Positions 12,554 to 25,198 are shown, counted from the stretch's first letter. The stretch: DNA of 64,000 bases from Takifugu bimaculatus (GCA_004026145.2 CP034987.1:685210-749209); one strand, 5' to 3'. Notes: a model not told the origin generated them from the sequence alone. Numbers and translations: made by a program.

Positions 12554-13884
12554 TGTCATCTTTTCTACAGTATGTGTTCAATTGCGTGCCCCGTATATTA
12601 TAAACAACCACAATCCTAGAACTTTTTCCAGAGCAGTTGAAAGGTTTCAGTATATTTTCTCATTCCAACAATGTGGGGTCATTGTTGAATCTGCATTCCT
12701 CTACTCTTGATATTGTAACTTAGTAGTATTGGTACACTTGATTTAAATTGTTCAGGATTAGTTTATCTCATGTCATTTTTCTGTTTTAATACAGTTCCTT
12801 ATTCCTGTTTGTTAGATGTAGGTCTGAATGAGTTTGAATCCATCCATCGTGTAATCAGAATTGTTCTAGATTCTAGGATTAATATTCATCTTCAGCAACA
12901 TATTCAAATTCCAGTTTTAAGTATCGGCACTAAACTATTCATTTTTGTAGCCTTTTGTATAGGACCTACAGTATTTCCTTTACATAAGGTTCATTGAGTT
13001 TTTTAAATTATCGTTATTTTTTTTACACATCGTATTAGGTGTAAAACTGTTTACTGTTTACATCCAATTTCAAATACATTACTGGTAACTTGCTTGTCTG
13101 TGCTTGTGTAAGTATAAAGGATTTGTGGTGTCTTATGTGGGACCAGTGGTGGATTATATTATGTAATATCCTAGATTTTCAAAATGCCACCCTTAAAATG
13201 TGTTTGAGACTATATACACATTTTAAAGAATACATATTAAAAAAAGATATACCTGTACCATGTCCTGGGGTCTTTTTAATTTCTTCACCAACATGTAAAT
13301 CCCAACAAAAAAACATTTTGTGAACAAACAAAAGTAATCAAACCATAAACGCACAAACAAGAAGCTCTTAAAATATGTTCATTATTGTCCGTATTCTCAT
13401 TTAAGAAGGCAATAAAAGTACACAAAAAAAAGTGCAAAGATATTGGTTCCAGCAAAACTGCTATGCCACCTATTTGGAGCATGACTAAAATACTAAAAGT
13501 ACAGAGTTCTGCTTCAGAAGTTAATTACAGATCATTTGTGGTTAAGAGTATGAATTATAAGATGTAAAATGTGCGTGATTGTTTGAATCAATCTGTTAAA
13601 CCTACCTTTTATTTAAAAATTGCAATTGTGCAACTTGCGTCTTCTCTGAATCCTGTGGCCTTTTCTGTCCAATTCATTATCATAATTTTTATCGATAGCT
13701 GCACATACAGTATATATATACCTCACCAATGCGATTTTAAGGTCAATCAGTAGGCTCCTTAGCAAACTATAAAAACCAAACAAATAAGAAAAAAAACACG
13801 CTTGTCTTGAAAACCTGTGTTTAAAACCAAATTGTACTTTAAATGACTATATGAAGTCAAGATGTTATTGTGCAAATAAATAAT
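12554..13884 (+). other. phc1: phc1 3' untranslated region
   Basis: AT-rich sequence after the stop with no coding pattern. AATAAA occurs at 13411-13416 and 13875-13880. The second lies only four bases before the start of a solo LTR at 13885, so cleavage at that signal would fall inside the LTR. Confidence 0.6.
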
Positions 13885-14388
13885 TGTAGTATCTGACCCA
13901 TTCTATGCAGGCTTTACGTCTGTAAGGCCGTAATGTGTTTAACAGCCAGCCTAAGCACCATATGAGGACATGCTCCACCTGTGTGTCCTGTGTCTTCTTC
14001 CTTTATGTAAGAGAAGCTGCTAAAAGATGACACTGGAGTCTGTGGGCCCCTGGTTGTTCTCCATATGAGGATGTGTAGCATGAAGCATCTTCAGTATTCC
14101 CTTTTTTGGTAATAACTGAACGCTATACCATTGGGTTGGCCATATTGTATAGCGTGAGGTCATCAGTAAAGAATGTGTTTACTTGACTGTATAAGAAGGA
14201 GGTGTCGATGTAGACACTTCGGAGTTCTTCACCATCGAGACCGCGAAACCTCCCTCGGACAATCTGCAGTGTTCGATTGATACCTGACTGTTCTCTCCAA
14301 TAAATATCTTTGATAACCAAGTCGGTGTCTGCGAAGATTCCTTCCTCATCAACACATCTCGGCTACCACCAGGAGAAGATTCACAACA
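13885..14388 (+). mobile_element. Solo LTR, Ty3/gypsy-like
   Basis: Starts TGTAGTATCTGACCC and ends GATTCACAACA. It is the same family as the copy at 40129-40607 read on the other strand (shared AATAAATATCTTTGATAACCAAGTCGG segment in part, and TGGTGAAGAACTCC in reverse). It is related to the LTRs at 29493 and 33186. Flanks TAAT and CAAT match at three of four bases, fitting a decayed 4-bp target duplication. No internal retrotransposon sequence remains. Confidence 0.8.
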
Positions 14389-14853
14389 CAATCTCAGAAT
14401 TCTTGTATCTCTTTGATTATGTGACTTTTCTCCTCTGAAAATAGGTTGATAAAAGTCACCAGCTCCATGGGAGAAGTGTTCTCAGATCCCGAGAAAGTCT
14501 AAAATGCCTAGCATAAAAACAATCACGCTTTTACAGTCACAACTACATCAATTACATTTAAAAAGCAATATCTGATGTTTCGGTCTTTATTTTATAAAAG
14601 AGGCAGTATCACCCATCGTTTACACATATAAAAGCCCCAAGTGCTTTAGTTTAAGTTTAAAAATACAGATAAAATGTTTTTTTAAATTATATTACTCATA
14701 AAAATAGAGGTTTGTAATTTACAATTAATGTATTTAACATAGAAGGTAAATGTGCATTTTAGAGTATATGCCAAGCATAAGGCAAGTTTTGTTCAAAACA
14801 ATTTCAATGTGCATTGTTGTGAAAAAATCTACCATTTCAACTATATCAACTAA
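14389..14853 (-). other. styk1: styk1 3' untranslated region
   Basis: Follows the styk1 stop on -. AATAAA on - at 14586-14591 (TTTATT on +) is a reasonable polyadenylation signal about 265 bases past the stop. phc1 and styk1 therefore converge with only the solo LTR between them. Confidence 0.55.
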
Positions 14854-17100
14854 TTAGAGCACAGCATAGTTGTACGTCTCCCCATATCCGGCCTCCCTCA
14901 TATATTTCTCAAAGTCCAGTGGCTCAGGTACTCTTAGAACTCTTCTGTCATTGGCTGATCTCTCTCCTGCCCGAAGCTTCTGAATAAGCTCAGTCATGGA
15001 GAGACGATGCTGAGGGCTCCAGTGACAGCATGACCTGATTAGGGAGTACCTGAATAACCAAATAAATAAATAAATCAATCAAACCAAAAAACAACTGAAC
15101 ACCCGTAATTATGACCATATTTGACATTTATCTTTGATTTTACTTTTTATAGATATGTTATGCAATGTAAGTGGTGCAAGATTTTTCCATAGTGCAGCCA
15201 TGTCCAGAACATTCTTATTTCTAATATTCTTATTTAAAATGAATTGTCTTTTTGACTGAATTATATATTAGTAAAAAATAATCCATATAATTTGATATGT
15301 TTCTACTTTTTCTGCTTAAATGCTGTTAAAAATGTCATGAGAGTGTGTTTGTGAGGTTTGTCTTACAGTGCATGAGAGCAGCTGGCTGGTCGTTTAAGAT
15401 GCTTCCCTCTCTGGAGATACTGCAGAAGTTCAGTTACAAAGACCTTAGCAAAAGGGGGGTCACCTGCATGCATGACAATATTAGACTGAACAATATTAAT
15501 TAAAACCTTCATGTTAATAATATAAAGCTAAATATCAGGACTTCATATAAAAATTATAATTTATTTGAAAAAATCTGATACCCACCAAGTGTGACCATTT
15601 CATAAAGTAGAATACCAAAGGACCACCTGTTAATAGAAAAAGATCAGTATTAGTTACATATTTTAATCTCAGGTGAAATAAGGAATAAGTTAGTAATGAA
15701 AGCATGAAATTGCTACTTTAAACTCCTGATTTGCCAAACACCTGAACACAAAAGATTACTTTGGAATAATATGTCAAAGAAGAAACAACCAGAAGCACAA
15801 AACTAATTCATGGAATTTGGAGATTTTGCTGTAAAATCCCAAATGTTTTGTAGAGACAAATTTAAGCTAACTTTGATTTGACATAAAATAATTATTTTGC
15901 AGAATTCAACATCCCTTGACTTTACTGTTATTACTTTCATTAGTGAGCTCAGACTCCCTTTTAAAATTTTTCAGTGATAGACTTTATACGTCGTTTAATT
16001 GCTTAATATTAATGGTGAGTACACTCACACATCACTACTGTGACTGAAGGCTCTCATGCTCAGGACTTCAGGTGCCTGCCACTTCCTCAGCTGTGTAGGC
16101 TCTCTTGCACTCAGTGAGATGGGCTGTGTTCTGCGGTACGCTGAGCCAAAGCCCCACAGCTTAGCTGTCAAATCTCCACCGATCAGCACACTACGAGCTC
16201 CAACATTACCATGGATACATTCTTGGCTGTGCAAGTACTCCTTGAAAAGGTTAACAGACTTAATTAAAATGCATAATCCATTTTGTCAATGTAGGTTCTC
16301 ATCTATCCAGGTAAAGGTTATCCAATGCTTGATTTCAGTAATCAACTGGACTCTGTTAATGTGCTTGAAGGTGTTTTGTTTCTTTTCCAAAAGTCTTCTT
16401 CATCGTTCTTGACCTAGTTTTGCTCGTGGGGGCTTCCTCTTCGTCTGCAGGGTCACAATATAACAAATCACGAGATCCTGTGTGAAGATGTGATAGTTGG
16501 ATGGATTGTAGACGGAGGCAGTATATGACTGCATTGCAAATGGTTGATAGGTAATGTCTCAGTTTTTTCAAACTTGACATTGATGGCTTCTTTGACACCC
16601 CTCTCCACCAACGATCTTCTCTGGTGAGTACAGACAGCTGTCCTCATAAGAGTGTCCTGTTTCCTTTAAATGTAGATAAACTGTTGAGTTCTGTCTTCAG
16701 GAAGTGGCTCTTCTGTTTAGGGCTATTCACATGTGAAGAGGTTGATGTATAAATTCCTGCATTCTTCTTGGCGTTGTATGGTATGGACAACGGTGCTTTG
16801 CTTGTATCTTTTTGTCTTGTCCTTCAGGTGTACTAGTTTCTGTCCTTGTTTGTGGATTTGAAGGGTACTTGAATGTATTGCTTCTGAAAGATATAAATGC
16901 CACATCAAGAGCATGCTAATGGTCAAGGGCTATATCTTCAAGCTTTGGCCCCAGCCATTTCAGAACTAAAGAAGACTTTTGGAGAAGAAGCAAAACATTT
17001 TAAAGAAGTTTAACCAAGTACAAGTCACTGAGATCAAGCTTTGGATAACATTTGTTTGGAGTTTTACACAATAATTACAGTTTTGCAATGACAATAATAA

Positions 17101-17150
<50 letters not shown>

Positions 17151-19598
17151 ACAACAGTAGCAATAATAATAATACATGTAAATAAATATCACATCAGATA
17201 TCAAGTAATATATCTGTAAGGCTGCAAGACAGTTCAGACAGCTTTGGATTTTACTTAATATAAGTTTGTAAAATCAAATTACATTATGATATCAAATGCT
17301 AATAAAATCAAAGTGAAATGTATCATAACAGTGACAATGAACAACATTACATTTCCCTGTGTTGGACAAATAAAGGAATCTAAATCTGAATCTAATAGTC
17401 ACATTATAAGGTCACCAGTAGATATTCATTAGAAACAATTGTACATCATATAACAGTGAATGGGTATTTTCTGTCATCACTGTAGAAAAAGCAAACTATT
17501 GTTTATCTATTCAATAATTCCCTTATATAAAAATATTTGTATGTAATAAAAAGATTCCAGAGAGTAGTTTAACCAACCAGGGCAGAGGCCACTTGTGTTG
17601 CCATGATAAATATTCTCTTCTCAGTCATGTCATGTGAAGACTCTAAACTGCCATCCTTCAAAAGCAAAGACAAAGGGGAAATGTGAATATGTACTTAATT
17701 GTACACCAGGTATGTTCCATTTAATCTGCAGTCAAACTGCAGGCGAGAAGGAGATGACCTCATTAATATAACAGTAAATGTTCATGATCATCCAAAAACA
17801 GAAAAATTCTCTTTCACCTGTCGACACTTCCACAGGTATCCTAACAGGTCTTGATGCTGCAGGTCCTCCATCACCATCATCAATGGCGGCTCCACTGAAA
17901 TCATGCCCAGCAGGTTAGGTAAGAAAGGATGTGGACCTAATCCTGACAGGAAGGATGCAAAGCCCAAAAAGTGCTGCCTCTCATTGTGGTTGGCTGTTTC
18001 TGAGAGATAAAGTAAACACCACTTAACAATTGTACATGCAGAGAACATTTCAACTATTGTAGACCCAACCTAGTTTGTGTTGTATGTTTCTTAAAACATT
18101 GATGCTGTTCCTTCCTTGGATTTTAAATGTTACCATTGACCATATTACACATGAAATCCTTTCATAATGAAATAAAACACTTCACTAAGATCTACCTTTA
18201 AGGACCCTTAAGACGACATTCCTGTTGTCCACACAGGCTCTGTAGAGGGTGACCATGTTGTCAGCCTTGATAGAGAAGGACAGGGGGAGGGCTTTGACCT
18301 GGCTGTAGACTCTGGGATACTGCTCTGTGGATGCCCGTGGTGCAGCTGTAAGTGTTGGCCTCACATTCTGGTGCTTAACAGACATTGGTAACTCTTCATG
18401 TTCCAGTGGATTGATGCCAGCAGGTGCTTTTAAAATAGCAGGATATAACATGTTAAATGAATGCTTTATATTAGATTCAGAATGGTTGGAAAATTGACTG
18501 GCTGTTTGTTTTTGTTTTTTTTACCATCAATGCCTCTTTGTAGCGTTGGGTGGCTCCGTGTCCTCTGCTGGGTTCTACACCTCATAAAGCACAGAGTCAC
18601 TAAGATGACTGCAGAGCCCAGGAGTAGCAGTGTGGGGACAATGATCACAGCCTGATTATACTCCCTTGCAACTGATAGAAATAGAAGCTATTATTAAGGT
18701 TTTAAGATGATTGAACAAACTTATCTATTTGGCATGGTTTAGCTTTTTATAGACTATGAATGTAACACAAAAATGAAATATTATGTAGAACAATGTATTC
18801 TTTACTTTCCTTATATATAAATATGTCAATGCATTTTTTGCGAAGCTAAACAGCCTTAGTTGTATCATATTTTCCCACTTGTCACATAAAGCTACTTGCA
18901 GCTTTGTGATATGGTCCAATGATTTGTGTTGTATTTTGTGTCACTGATTAATAATTCAATGCACTCAGTTGTTACTTGAAGGACCGTCTTTGAATTAATA
19001 AATTAATTTAATGCAGGCTGACGGTCTTCATTGCTTGGTGAGGAACCATTGGTGAACTACTTTTCACAGTGCATTATGGGATACGTTGACTGCTAAATGC
19101 AGCACAGAGATCCTCATTTTTTTGGACAACTCTTCAAAATGACAGCTCCCCAAATTAGTGCACCCTTTAAGAATAGTGAGTGGCTGCAGATACAGTCATA
19201 CAAAAATGCATACACAGGAACAGTATGTAAATTACTAAATTCCTGTGTGTTTGCAGTCTTGATTACTTTTAAAATGAATAAAATCACCTTTGATCTTTCC
19301 AGGGTCTTTGATGATAAGGCAACCTTTTATGCTATGTAACTTTGTATTAGTACTCCCTATAGGGACTGATACAGTATATGATACTACTGGTACTGGATAA
19401 CTGGTATATTTTATTTTACATTGAACAGCATGAATTAATGAGTGGAAACTTAGATCTGTCTCATCAAGTGTCTGCTCGTCTAGTATACATCAATAAAAAA
19501 AAATTAAAAAAATGCTGAGAGTTCAGTAGCAATACATCCTTACTGCAGAGGCGGTCATCTGCTGCACACAGGTCCTCAGGAGTAGAGTTGAAGGACAT
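14854..19598 (-). CDS. styk1: Serine/threonine/tyrosine kinase-like 1 (NOK), pseudokinase
   Basis: Single-pass membrane protein with a cytoplasmic kinase-like domain. Coding exons on -: 19598-19544, 18671-18525, 18426-18196, 17999-17818, 17655-17578, 16240-16029, 15626-15586, 15463-15367, 15049-14854; all keep frame, giving 412 residues (human STYK1 422). A membrane segment at about residues 26-48 (VIIVPTLLLLGSAVILV) is followed by basic residues. The kinase fold shows SDVWSFGILLYEMVTLG and WQAPEVL, and the tail ends YNYAVL (human YNYSML). The beta-3 Lys is Arg (~141, VVLR), the catalytic Asp is Asn (H241-G242-N243) and DFG is G261-F262-G263, so phosphotransfer looks impossible. The start ATG lies one base inside its exon, so a 5' untranslated exon lies further upstream and was not found. 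Confidence 0.94.
16265..17060 (-). mobile_element. Penelope-like remnant with inverted ends in styk1 intron
   Basis: On - the segment VVHTIQRQEECRNLYI near 16780 matches the GIY-YIG endonuclease start of fish Penelope-like elements. Further on, SLVERGVKEAINVKFEK and PADEEEAPTSKTRSRTMKK match the element's C-terminal region. Stops and a deletion disrupt it. The two ends are similar sequences in opposite orientation (about 16318-16400 on + and 17055-16970 on -), both holding TTTGCTTC/TTTGTTTC and CCAAAAGTCTTCTT. This fits the terminal repeats of Penelope-like elements. Confidence 0.65.
17100..17151 (+). repeat. (CAT)n microsatellite
   Basis: About 17 uninterrupted CAT units followed by CAACAACAG, inside a styk1 intron. 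The methionine run it encodes on - is an artefact of the repeat. Confidence 0.95.
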
Positions 19599-22118
19599 GC
19601 TGCAAGAACAATAGTGGTAAATAATATTTACCATTATTGCCTAGCAAATTAGTCTTCAGATTCCTTCCACACTTCTGACATAATCCATAAGACCCTTGTG
19701 TGAAAAGCCATGCATGTTATTCCATGTTTATGCTTTTCTGCTGAATTTATTTTCAAATGTCTCACACAGTTACTGAAGTGTGTTGCTTCTGGCACTTTCC
19801 ATCGCAATCACATTATAACGTGAGGTATATTGTATGGATATAATATTGTCAAAACAACTGTATTGTACAAACGTAAAAACCTATATTGTAGGAATACAAT
19901 AATTGTACGAAAATGATAGTAGTCTAGTCCATGTGACACTCATTCCAGACATTTATTATTTACATTTACCGGTAACTGTTTAATATATATGGCAAAGATT
20001 TTGTAAATATCATAAATGATGGCAAAAACAATCACATCGCTGTTTTGCAGAATGTTTGTTGCTAAATGGAGCAAATGTCTGGCTAGGACCCTATATGCGT
20101 GCTGCATCTTTTAAGAGAGAAGATTTCGTGTGAATCCAGTTGCAATCAATGTGTTTAGAATGTATTTTAAGTGTACATTTAAACAGATTTGTCAGGCGAC
20201 TGATGCATAGAAAAAGTTACAGCATTTTTTTATGTACCTCCTAAGCACACAGGTTATGATCCCAGAAACTCGGCCATAAAACCTCAAACTACTCGGGAAC
20301 TGTAGGTTGCACCCTAAACATGCACCAAAATGTGCAAAATGTCGTTTCAGAACTGACTAGAAAATTCTCTGAAAAATCCCAAGAATTTTTTTTTAAAAAG
20401 CTTCCATTTTCACCTATTACTTTCTATTCATTTTCACATGTATGCAATTTATTGTCTAACGGCTGCTTAGTACTGCACATTTATACACTGTACAAAGCTG
20501 TTGTACAAAATTGTTTGGAGCATTTGAAAGAACTGTAAATAAAGAAATGTTTTAAATAAACTGAATAGCAATCACAATAAATTGAATAGTTTAACAATAG
20601 CTATCAGAAAAATCCCAAATTTGCTATTTGAAAAAGCATCAGAAAATGTACTGAATACCCTCTAATGTAAACAACAGATAACCTTAGGAAGGTAACATGT
20701 TTTTAGACAGGATAAAAAAACCTGTTCACATCATAGTGCTGCATGCACACAACACACCCACATCCTGGAATGTAGAAATGAATTTTAATTTAGGCATGAC
20801 TCATTGTTGACATTGTAACACATAAAGTCTTACTGTAAATGATAAGGATAGATGAACAACGGCCTATTTAATCTCCCTGCTTCAAAATGAAGGCTTATGG
20901 GGGAGGTAACCATTTCAATGGCACTCTTTTGTGGAAATCATACAGCTGAGTAAAAGATTATTATTTATTATATATATATATTTGAAGTTAGATTTACAGC
21001 AGTGCCACGTACTGAAAAGGTATAGGCTGCAGGGGGACCTCTCTCTCCTTCACTCTTTCCTCTAACTATACACAGACAGATGACACCCAGTTAGTTTTGA
21101 GGTATGTGGGTTCTAAAATTATATATTAATGAATAATTGAATTAAGTATTAGTAGAGGTGTTGGTGTTAGGTGGAACTTTTGTTGTAAGTTAAATTATTC
21201 CTATTAACATTAAACTACGCTGACTTTTCCTGTAGTAGACAATCTCGTCAAACCTGTTAGTTTGCATTTTTTCTTTCACCTTTGCACACAGAAATATTAC
21301 ATCAGCACATACCTGCATGTGCACCAAAACACTTAAACTATTTAAAGAAACTAAATGGTTGTGTTAAAAACACCCAGACATAGTTGTTGCTGTCCCATGC
21401 TACCCTTTTTGAACTAGAGCAAACCATGTAGAGTGCACCAGTAACACACTTGAGCTCTCAAATCTTTTCCCTGTTTCATTCTCTAAGAGCTCCATCTTTC
21501 TGTCTATGTGTCTGTTGAAAGTTATTCATAACCAATAAGCCATAATACTAATGCGCAACCTTGAGCCTATCACTGTCACAGTTTTCTCGGAAATGCAGAC
21601 AAGAGAATCTTGTGTCCAACAATGGAGTGTTTGAGGTTTGACATCTACATTCTGTTTAAATGTGGCGGAGCACATTTCATTTTCACATCAAGCATTACAC
21701 AGGATTTTTATGCAACTGTTACTAAAAGCTAAACCCTGAAGCTTGAAACAAATATATGGAAGTAAGGTCGCAGTTTTTTTTACTGTTTGTAATTATAATT
21801 GTTCATTTCTATCTTACCTGACCAGCTCTGTGGAAGTGTATTCTTGTTGACCTGATTTTATTCTTCATGTCCAGAACTGTTTAGTCTTTTTATCTTGCAC
21901 CAAAAATCAAAGATCATCACCGCAGAGATACAATTCAACTACTATGCTGAGATTTGAAATTATTTCTGTATCTGTCACCAACAGAGTATATTTTCTCATG
22001 TTTCCCTTTATCTCCCGCCCTGTTTCCGGTAGTCACACCCTCTACTTCAGCAGTTTCTTTTCTGCTTTGTCATGACACACACCTTGCATTCAGCACATTC
22101 TTCCTGCTATATTTATAC
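19599..22118. other. styk1 upstream region, nothing recognised
   Basis: About 2.5 kb of AT-rich sequence with a short TATA run (20968-20981). Presumably holds the styk1 promoter and 5' untranslated exon(s), but no CpG-rich block or clear start site is visible. Confidence 0.4.
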
Positions 22119-22425
22119 ACTCACCAGCCACTTTATTACATACACCTTGCAAGTAAAAGTTTGGACCCCCTTTTACCTTCACAACTGCCTTAATTCCTGT
22201 GGCACACTTTCAACAAGATTGTTGTCCATATTGACATATAGCATCAAGCTTACAGAGAGACACCTCATGAGAGGTGCCTCATGAAGGCGTAACACTGCCT
22301 ACTGTCAACAAGGCATTTTTTCCCAACTGCTGGCGACTGGATATGTTCCATTCTCTGTAAACCCTAGAGATGGTTGTGTTTGAAAATCCCAGTAGATCAG
22401 GTTTCAACGGATCATCAATTAGGTA
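22119..22425. mobile_element. Internally deleted DNA transposon remnant
   Basis: Begins CACTCACCAGCCACTTTATTA, a terminus I know from an abundant fish DNA transposon. It continues with degraded element sequence (CCATATTGACATATAGCATC; TCTGTAAACCCTAGAGATGG; AATCCCAGTAGATCAG). Most of the element, including the other terminus, is missing. I cannot assign the superfamily with certainty. Confidence 0.55.
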
Positions 22426-22679
22426 CCAACTTTAACATTACTATATCAACTGGAAGAAACAAAAATTTGTCATTCTTTAACACATATTTTTCAAAACCAT
22501 GTCTGGTTATCTGTATTTTTTTGTTAGTAGTAGTTAGTAAAATAAAATAGAATAGAATTCGGAATATACAAAGAGGATGTATATTTACAATAATCCAGAT
22601 AAATGGATACTCAGCTCCCGTATACATGTACATAGTACAGAGGGTGAATACAATATACATATCAGAATATATAATATTC

Positions 22680-22885
22680 AGATTATGCTAGCGGGCCTTA
22701 TGTTTATTGTGCAGTCTGACAGCAGCCGGCAGGAAAGATCTGCGATACCTCTCCTTCACACAGCGAGGGTGGAGCAGCCGCTCACTGAATGAGCTGCCCA
22801 GTGCTGTCAGGGTGTCCTGTAGGGGGTGGGACGTGTTGTTCAACATTGATGACAGCTTAGCCATCATCCTCCCGTTTCCCAGGTG
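22680..22885 (-). mobile_element. LINE ORF2 C-terminal fragment
   Basis: On - the frame reads LQDTLTALGSSFSERLLHPR then CVKERYRRSFLPAAVRLHN, the conserved C-terminal end of a common fish LINE ORF2. No reverse transcriptase remains. Its upper edge abuts the truncated BEL element. Confidence 0.6.
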
Positions 22886-22926
22886 AGTTACCTGTTAACC
22901 TCGCGATTCCTCCAGATAACTCAGAG

Positions 22927-24486
22927 TTGAGGAGAGAAGTGCTTGAAGTCCATGCCACTGTTGTCAGCCACCATGATCCAACTAATGTTTTGCTGAACTA
23001 CTTTTCCACCTGGTATAAGCTCAGAAGAGCTGTTGCATGGTTCCTAAAGCTGAAGAGTTTGCTCACCCAATGCGCTCTCAAAAGAAAGGGGACCTTAAAG
23101 GCAGTCATGACTGGCCCCATGACACTCTCTGTTCAAGACCTGGAAGAGGCAGAAGAAGCCGTTGTGAAGTTCTGCCAAAATCAAGGACTTTTGCAGGAGA
23201 TGGCAAGTCTGCGCAATGGAAGGAATGTCAGCCGGAAAAGCTCCCTCTTCAAACTGGATCCATTCCTTGACCATGGCATATTAAGAATTGGTGGTCGCCT
23301 GAGCAGGATGGCTATGCCAAAGGAGCAGAAACATCCAGCTATCTTGCCTAAGAGGCATTTCGTCTCAGAGCTCCTGCTTCGGCACATTCATCAGCAGGTT
23401 GGGCATTGTGGCAGAAATCACATTTTGGCAAGCTTAAGGCAAAAATATTGGATTCCTTGTGCAAATTCCTTTGCAAGGGAAATTGTGAACAATTGTGTCC
23501 CCTGCAGGCGAAACTATGCACATGCAGGTGAACAAAAGCTGTCCGATCTGCCAATTGATCGTTTGACTCCTGACCTCCCTCCATTCTCATACGTCGGAGT
23601 GGATTACTTTGGACCAATAGAAGTGAGAAGAGGGCGTGGCATGGCAAAGCGGTATGGTGTGCTATTTACTTGCCTGACTACTAGAGGAGTCCATTTGGAA
23701 GTAGCACAATCGATGGATACTGACTCCTGTGTGAATGCGTTCACGCGCTTTATATCCAGAAGGGGCCAAGTCAGTAAGTTGAGGTCAGACAATGGAACTA
23801 ATTTGATCTCCACTGAAAAGGAGCTACGTGAGGCACTGAAACGTTGAAACATGGACCAAATTGAGAGCAGTCTCGTTCAGAAAGGTGTGAAGTGGACGTT
23901 CAATCCTCCAGCTGGTGCCCACCATGGAGGCATCTGGGAGCGCATAATAAGAATGGTGAAAAGGGTCTTGTCCTCAATCACAAACCAGCAGTCTTTGGAT
24001 GATCAAGGTTTAGTCACAGTGATGTGCGAGGTGGAATCCATCCTAAACAGCCGTCCCTTGACAACCGTTTCTAGTGACCCCAATGACTTGGAACCACTGA
24101 CACCTAATCACCTACTGCAGCTTAAGGTCCAGTCCTTGCTTCCACCAGGAATATTCAAACAGGAAGATGTGTACGCCAGAAGGCGATGGCAACAGATACA
24201 GTATATCGCAGATCTTTTCTGGACACGATGGATACAGGAATATGTTCCACTCATGCAAGAACGATCCAAATGGTCCCGCATCTGGCCGAACTTCTCTGTG
24301 GGAGACGTAGTAGTGATCGCTGATGCTGCAGCGCCACGAGGCTCATGGGTGCTTGGGAAAGTCATCGAAGCCATGGCAGATTCTAAGCGCCTTGTTCGCT
24401 CTGTGAGATTGCAAACTAGAACCAACCAGCTCCTAAGGCCAATTAGCAAGATCTACTTGTTGGTAAAAGCCAACAGTGAATGCTGA
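22927..24486 (+). pseudogene. BEL/Pao pol fragment: integrase and DUF5641 domain
   Basis: One reading frame with a single stop (TGA at 23845-23847). In order: linker with LFKLDPFLDHGILRIGGRLS; an HHCC zinc-binding segment (HIHQQVGHCGRNH ... CVPCRR); the DDE core with GVDYFGP, KLRSDNGTN and HHGGIWERIIR (the last supplying the catalytic Glu); and a C-terminal domain with WPNFSVGDVVVIAD and GSWVLGKV. Integrase inserts the cDNA copy into the chromosome. The rest is undamaged, so the copy appears young. TGA is one transition from TGG (Trp); whether Trp is the family residue needs comparison. Confidence 0.88.
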
Positions 24487-24572
24487 ACAAAGACTTTTTG
24501 TTTTTTGAAAATTGGCCCCATTGTAAATGTGTTTTGTTATAGCGACACGTGGTAGCTATAAGGGGCCGGATA

Positions 24573-25109
24573 TGTTAGAGCCAATTTAGTTTCCTTAGTT
24601 TAGATGTTTACTTGGATAAGATTTGTTGGCCTCATGCCACGTGCTTTTATTTTGACACAGGCTTTGGTCACGTGACCAAGTAAAGATGGCTGCCCCTCCC
24701 TTGGCAGTCAGTTCTCAGTTTAACAAAGGAATGGTTAGTGGTGATATAGTTTTTTACCGCTTAAAGTTGCTATCTTTAGAAAGTAAAGGCCTTTGAACTT
24801 AGAAAAATAACACTTTAGTTTACTTATTCAAACCTTTTGTGTTGAGCCATTTTATTTCGATTATTTAGCCTTAATTTGGAATACAAACATTTGGATTTAT
24901 GCCACTGTGTGCCACCTGCTTGCATGCCTGCCATTTTCCCCATCTCCTTGCTTGCCTGCCAGCCTGCCATTGCCTCTCTCCCTCTGCCTACCTGCTACTT
25001 ACCTGCTTGCGGCCTACTCACCAGCTTCCTCCATGTTGAACACCTTCAACCATCAAAACCAAGGTATGAACAACAGATGTGCACAGTGTTTTAAGATAGG
25101 CGCGTAACA
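24573..25109 (+). repeat. BEL/Pao 3' LTR
   Basis: Starts TGTTAGAGCC after the polypurine stretch and ends GCGCGTAACA, giving the inverted TGTTA...TAACA ends of an LTR of about 537 bp. Its 3' part has many TGCCTGCC-like C/T repeats. No partner LTR is present in the window. Confidence 0.78.
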
Positions 25110-25198
25110 ATAACTATACAACATCTTTCCTTTGAAGTTGAACGGAATTGAAACTGACACTCATAGTCTGTCTATAATAGTAACTGGAACTACCGGAA

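Larger units (their letters stand above)
22886..25109 (+). mobile_element. BEL/Pao LTR retrotransposon, 5'-truncated
   Basis: Holds the 3' part of pol (linker, integrase, DUF5641-type domain), a polypurine stretch AAGGGGCCGGA (about 24560-24570) and a complete-looking 3' LTR (24573-25109). The 5' LTR, gag, protease and reverse transcriptase are missing. It starts abruptly next to an unrelated LINE fragment, so the truncation is probably a deletion. Confidence 0.85.

Noticed and set aside
17100..17151. Regular repeats as a possible CRISPR array
   Set aside because: Pure microsatellite without spacers, inside an intron of a vertebrate gene.
16966..17163. Minus-strand ORF with a run of about 16 Met
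   Set aside because: Produced by the CAT microsatellite joined to Penelope-like sequence.
22927..24486. TGA in the BEL frame as selenocysteine or programmed read-through
   Set aside because: No supporting structure was identified, and the element is truncated; a simple nonsense mutation is enough.
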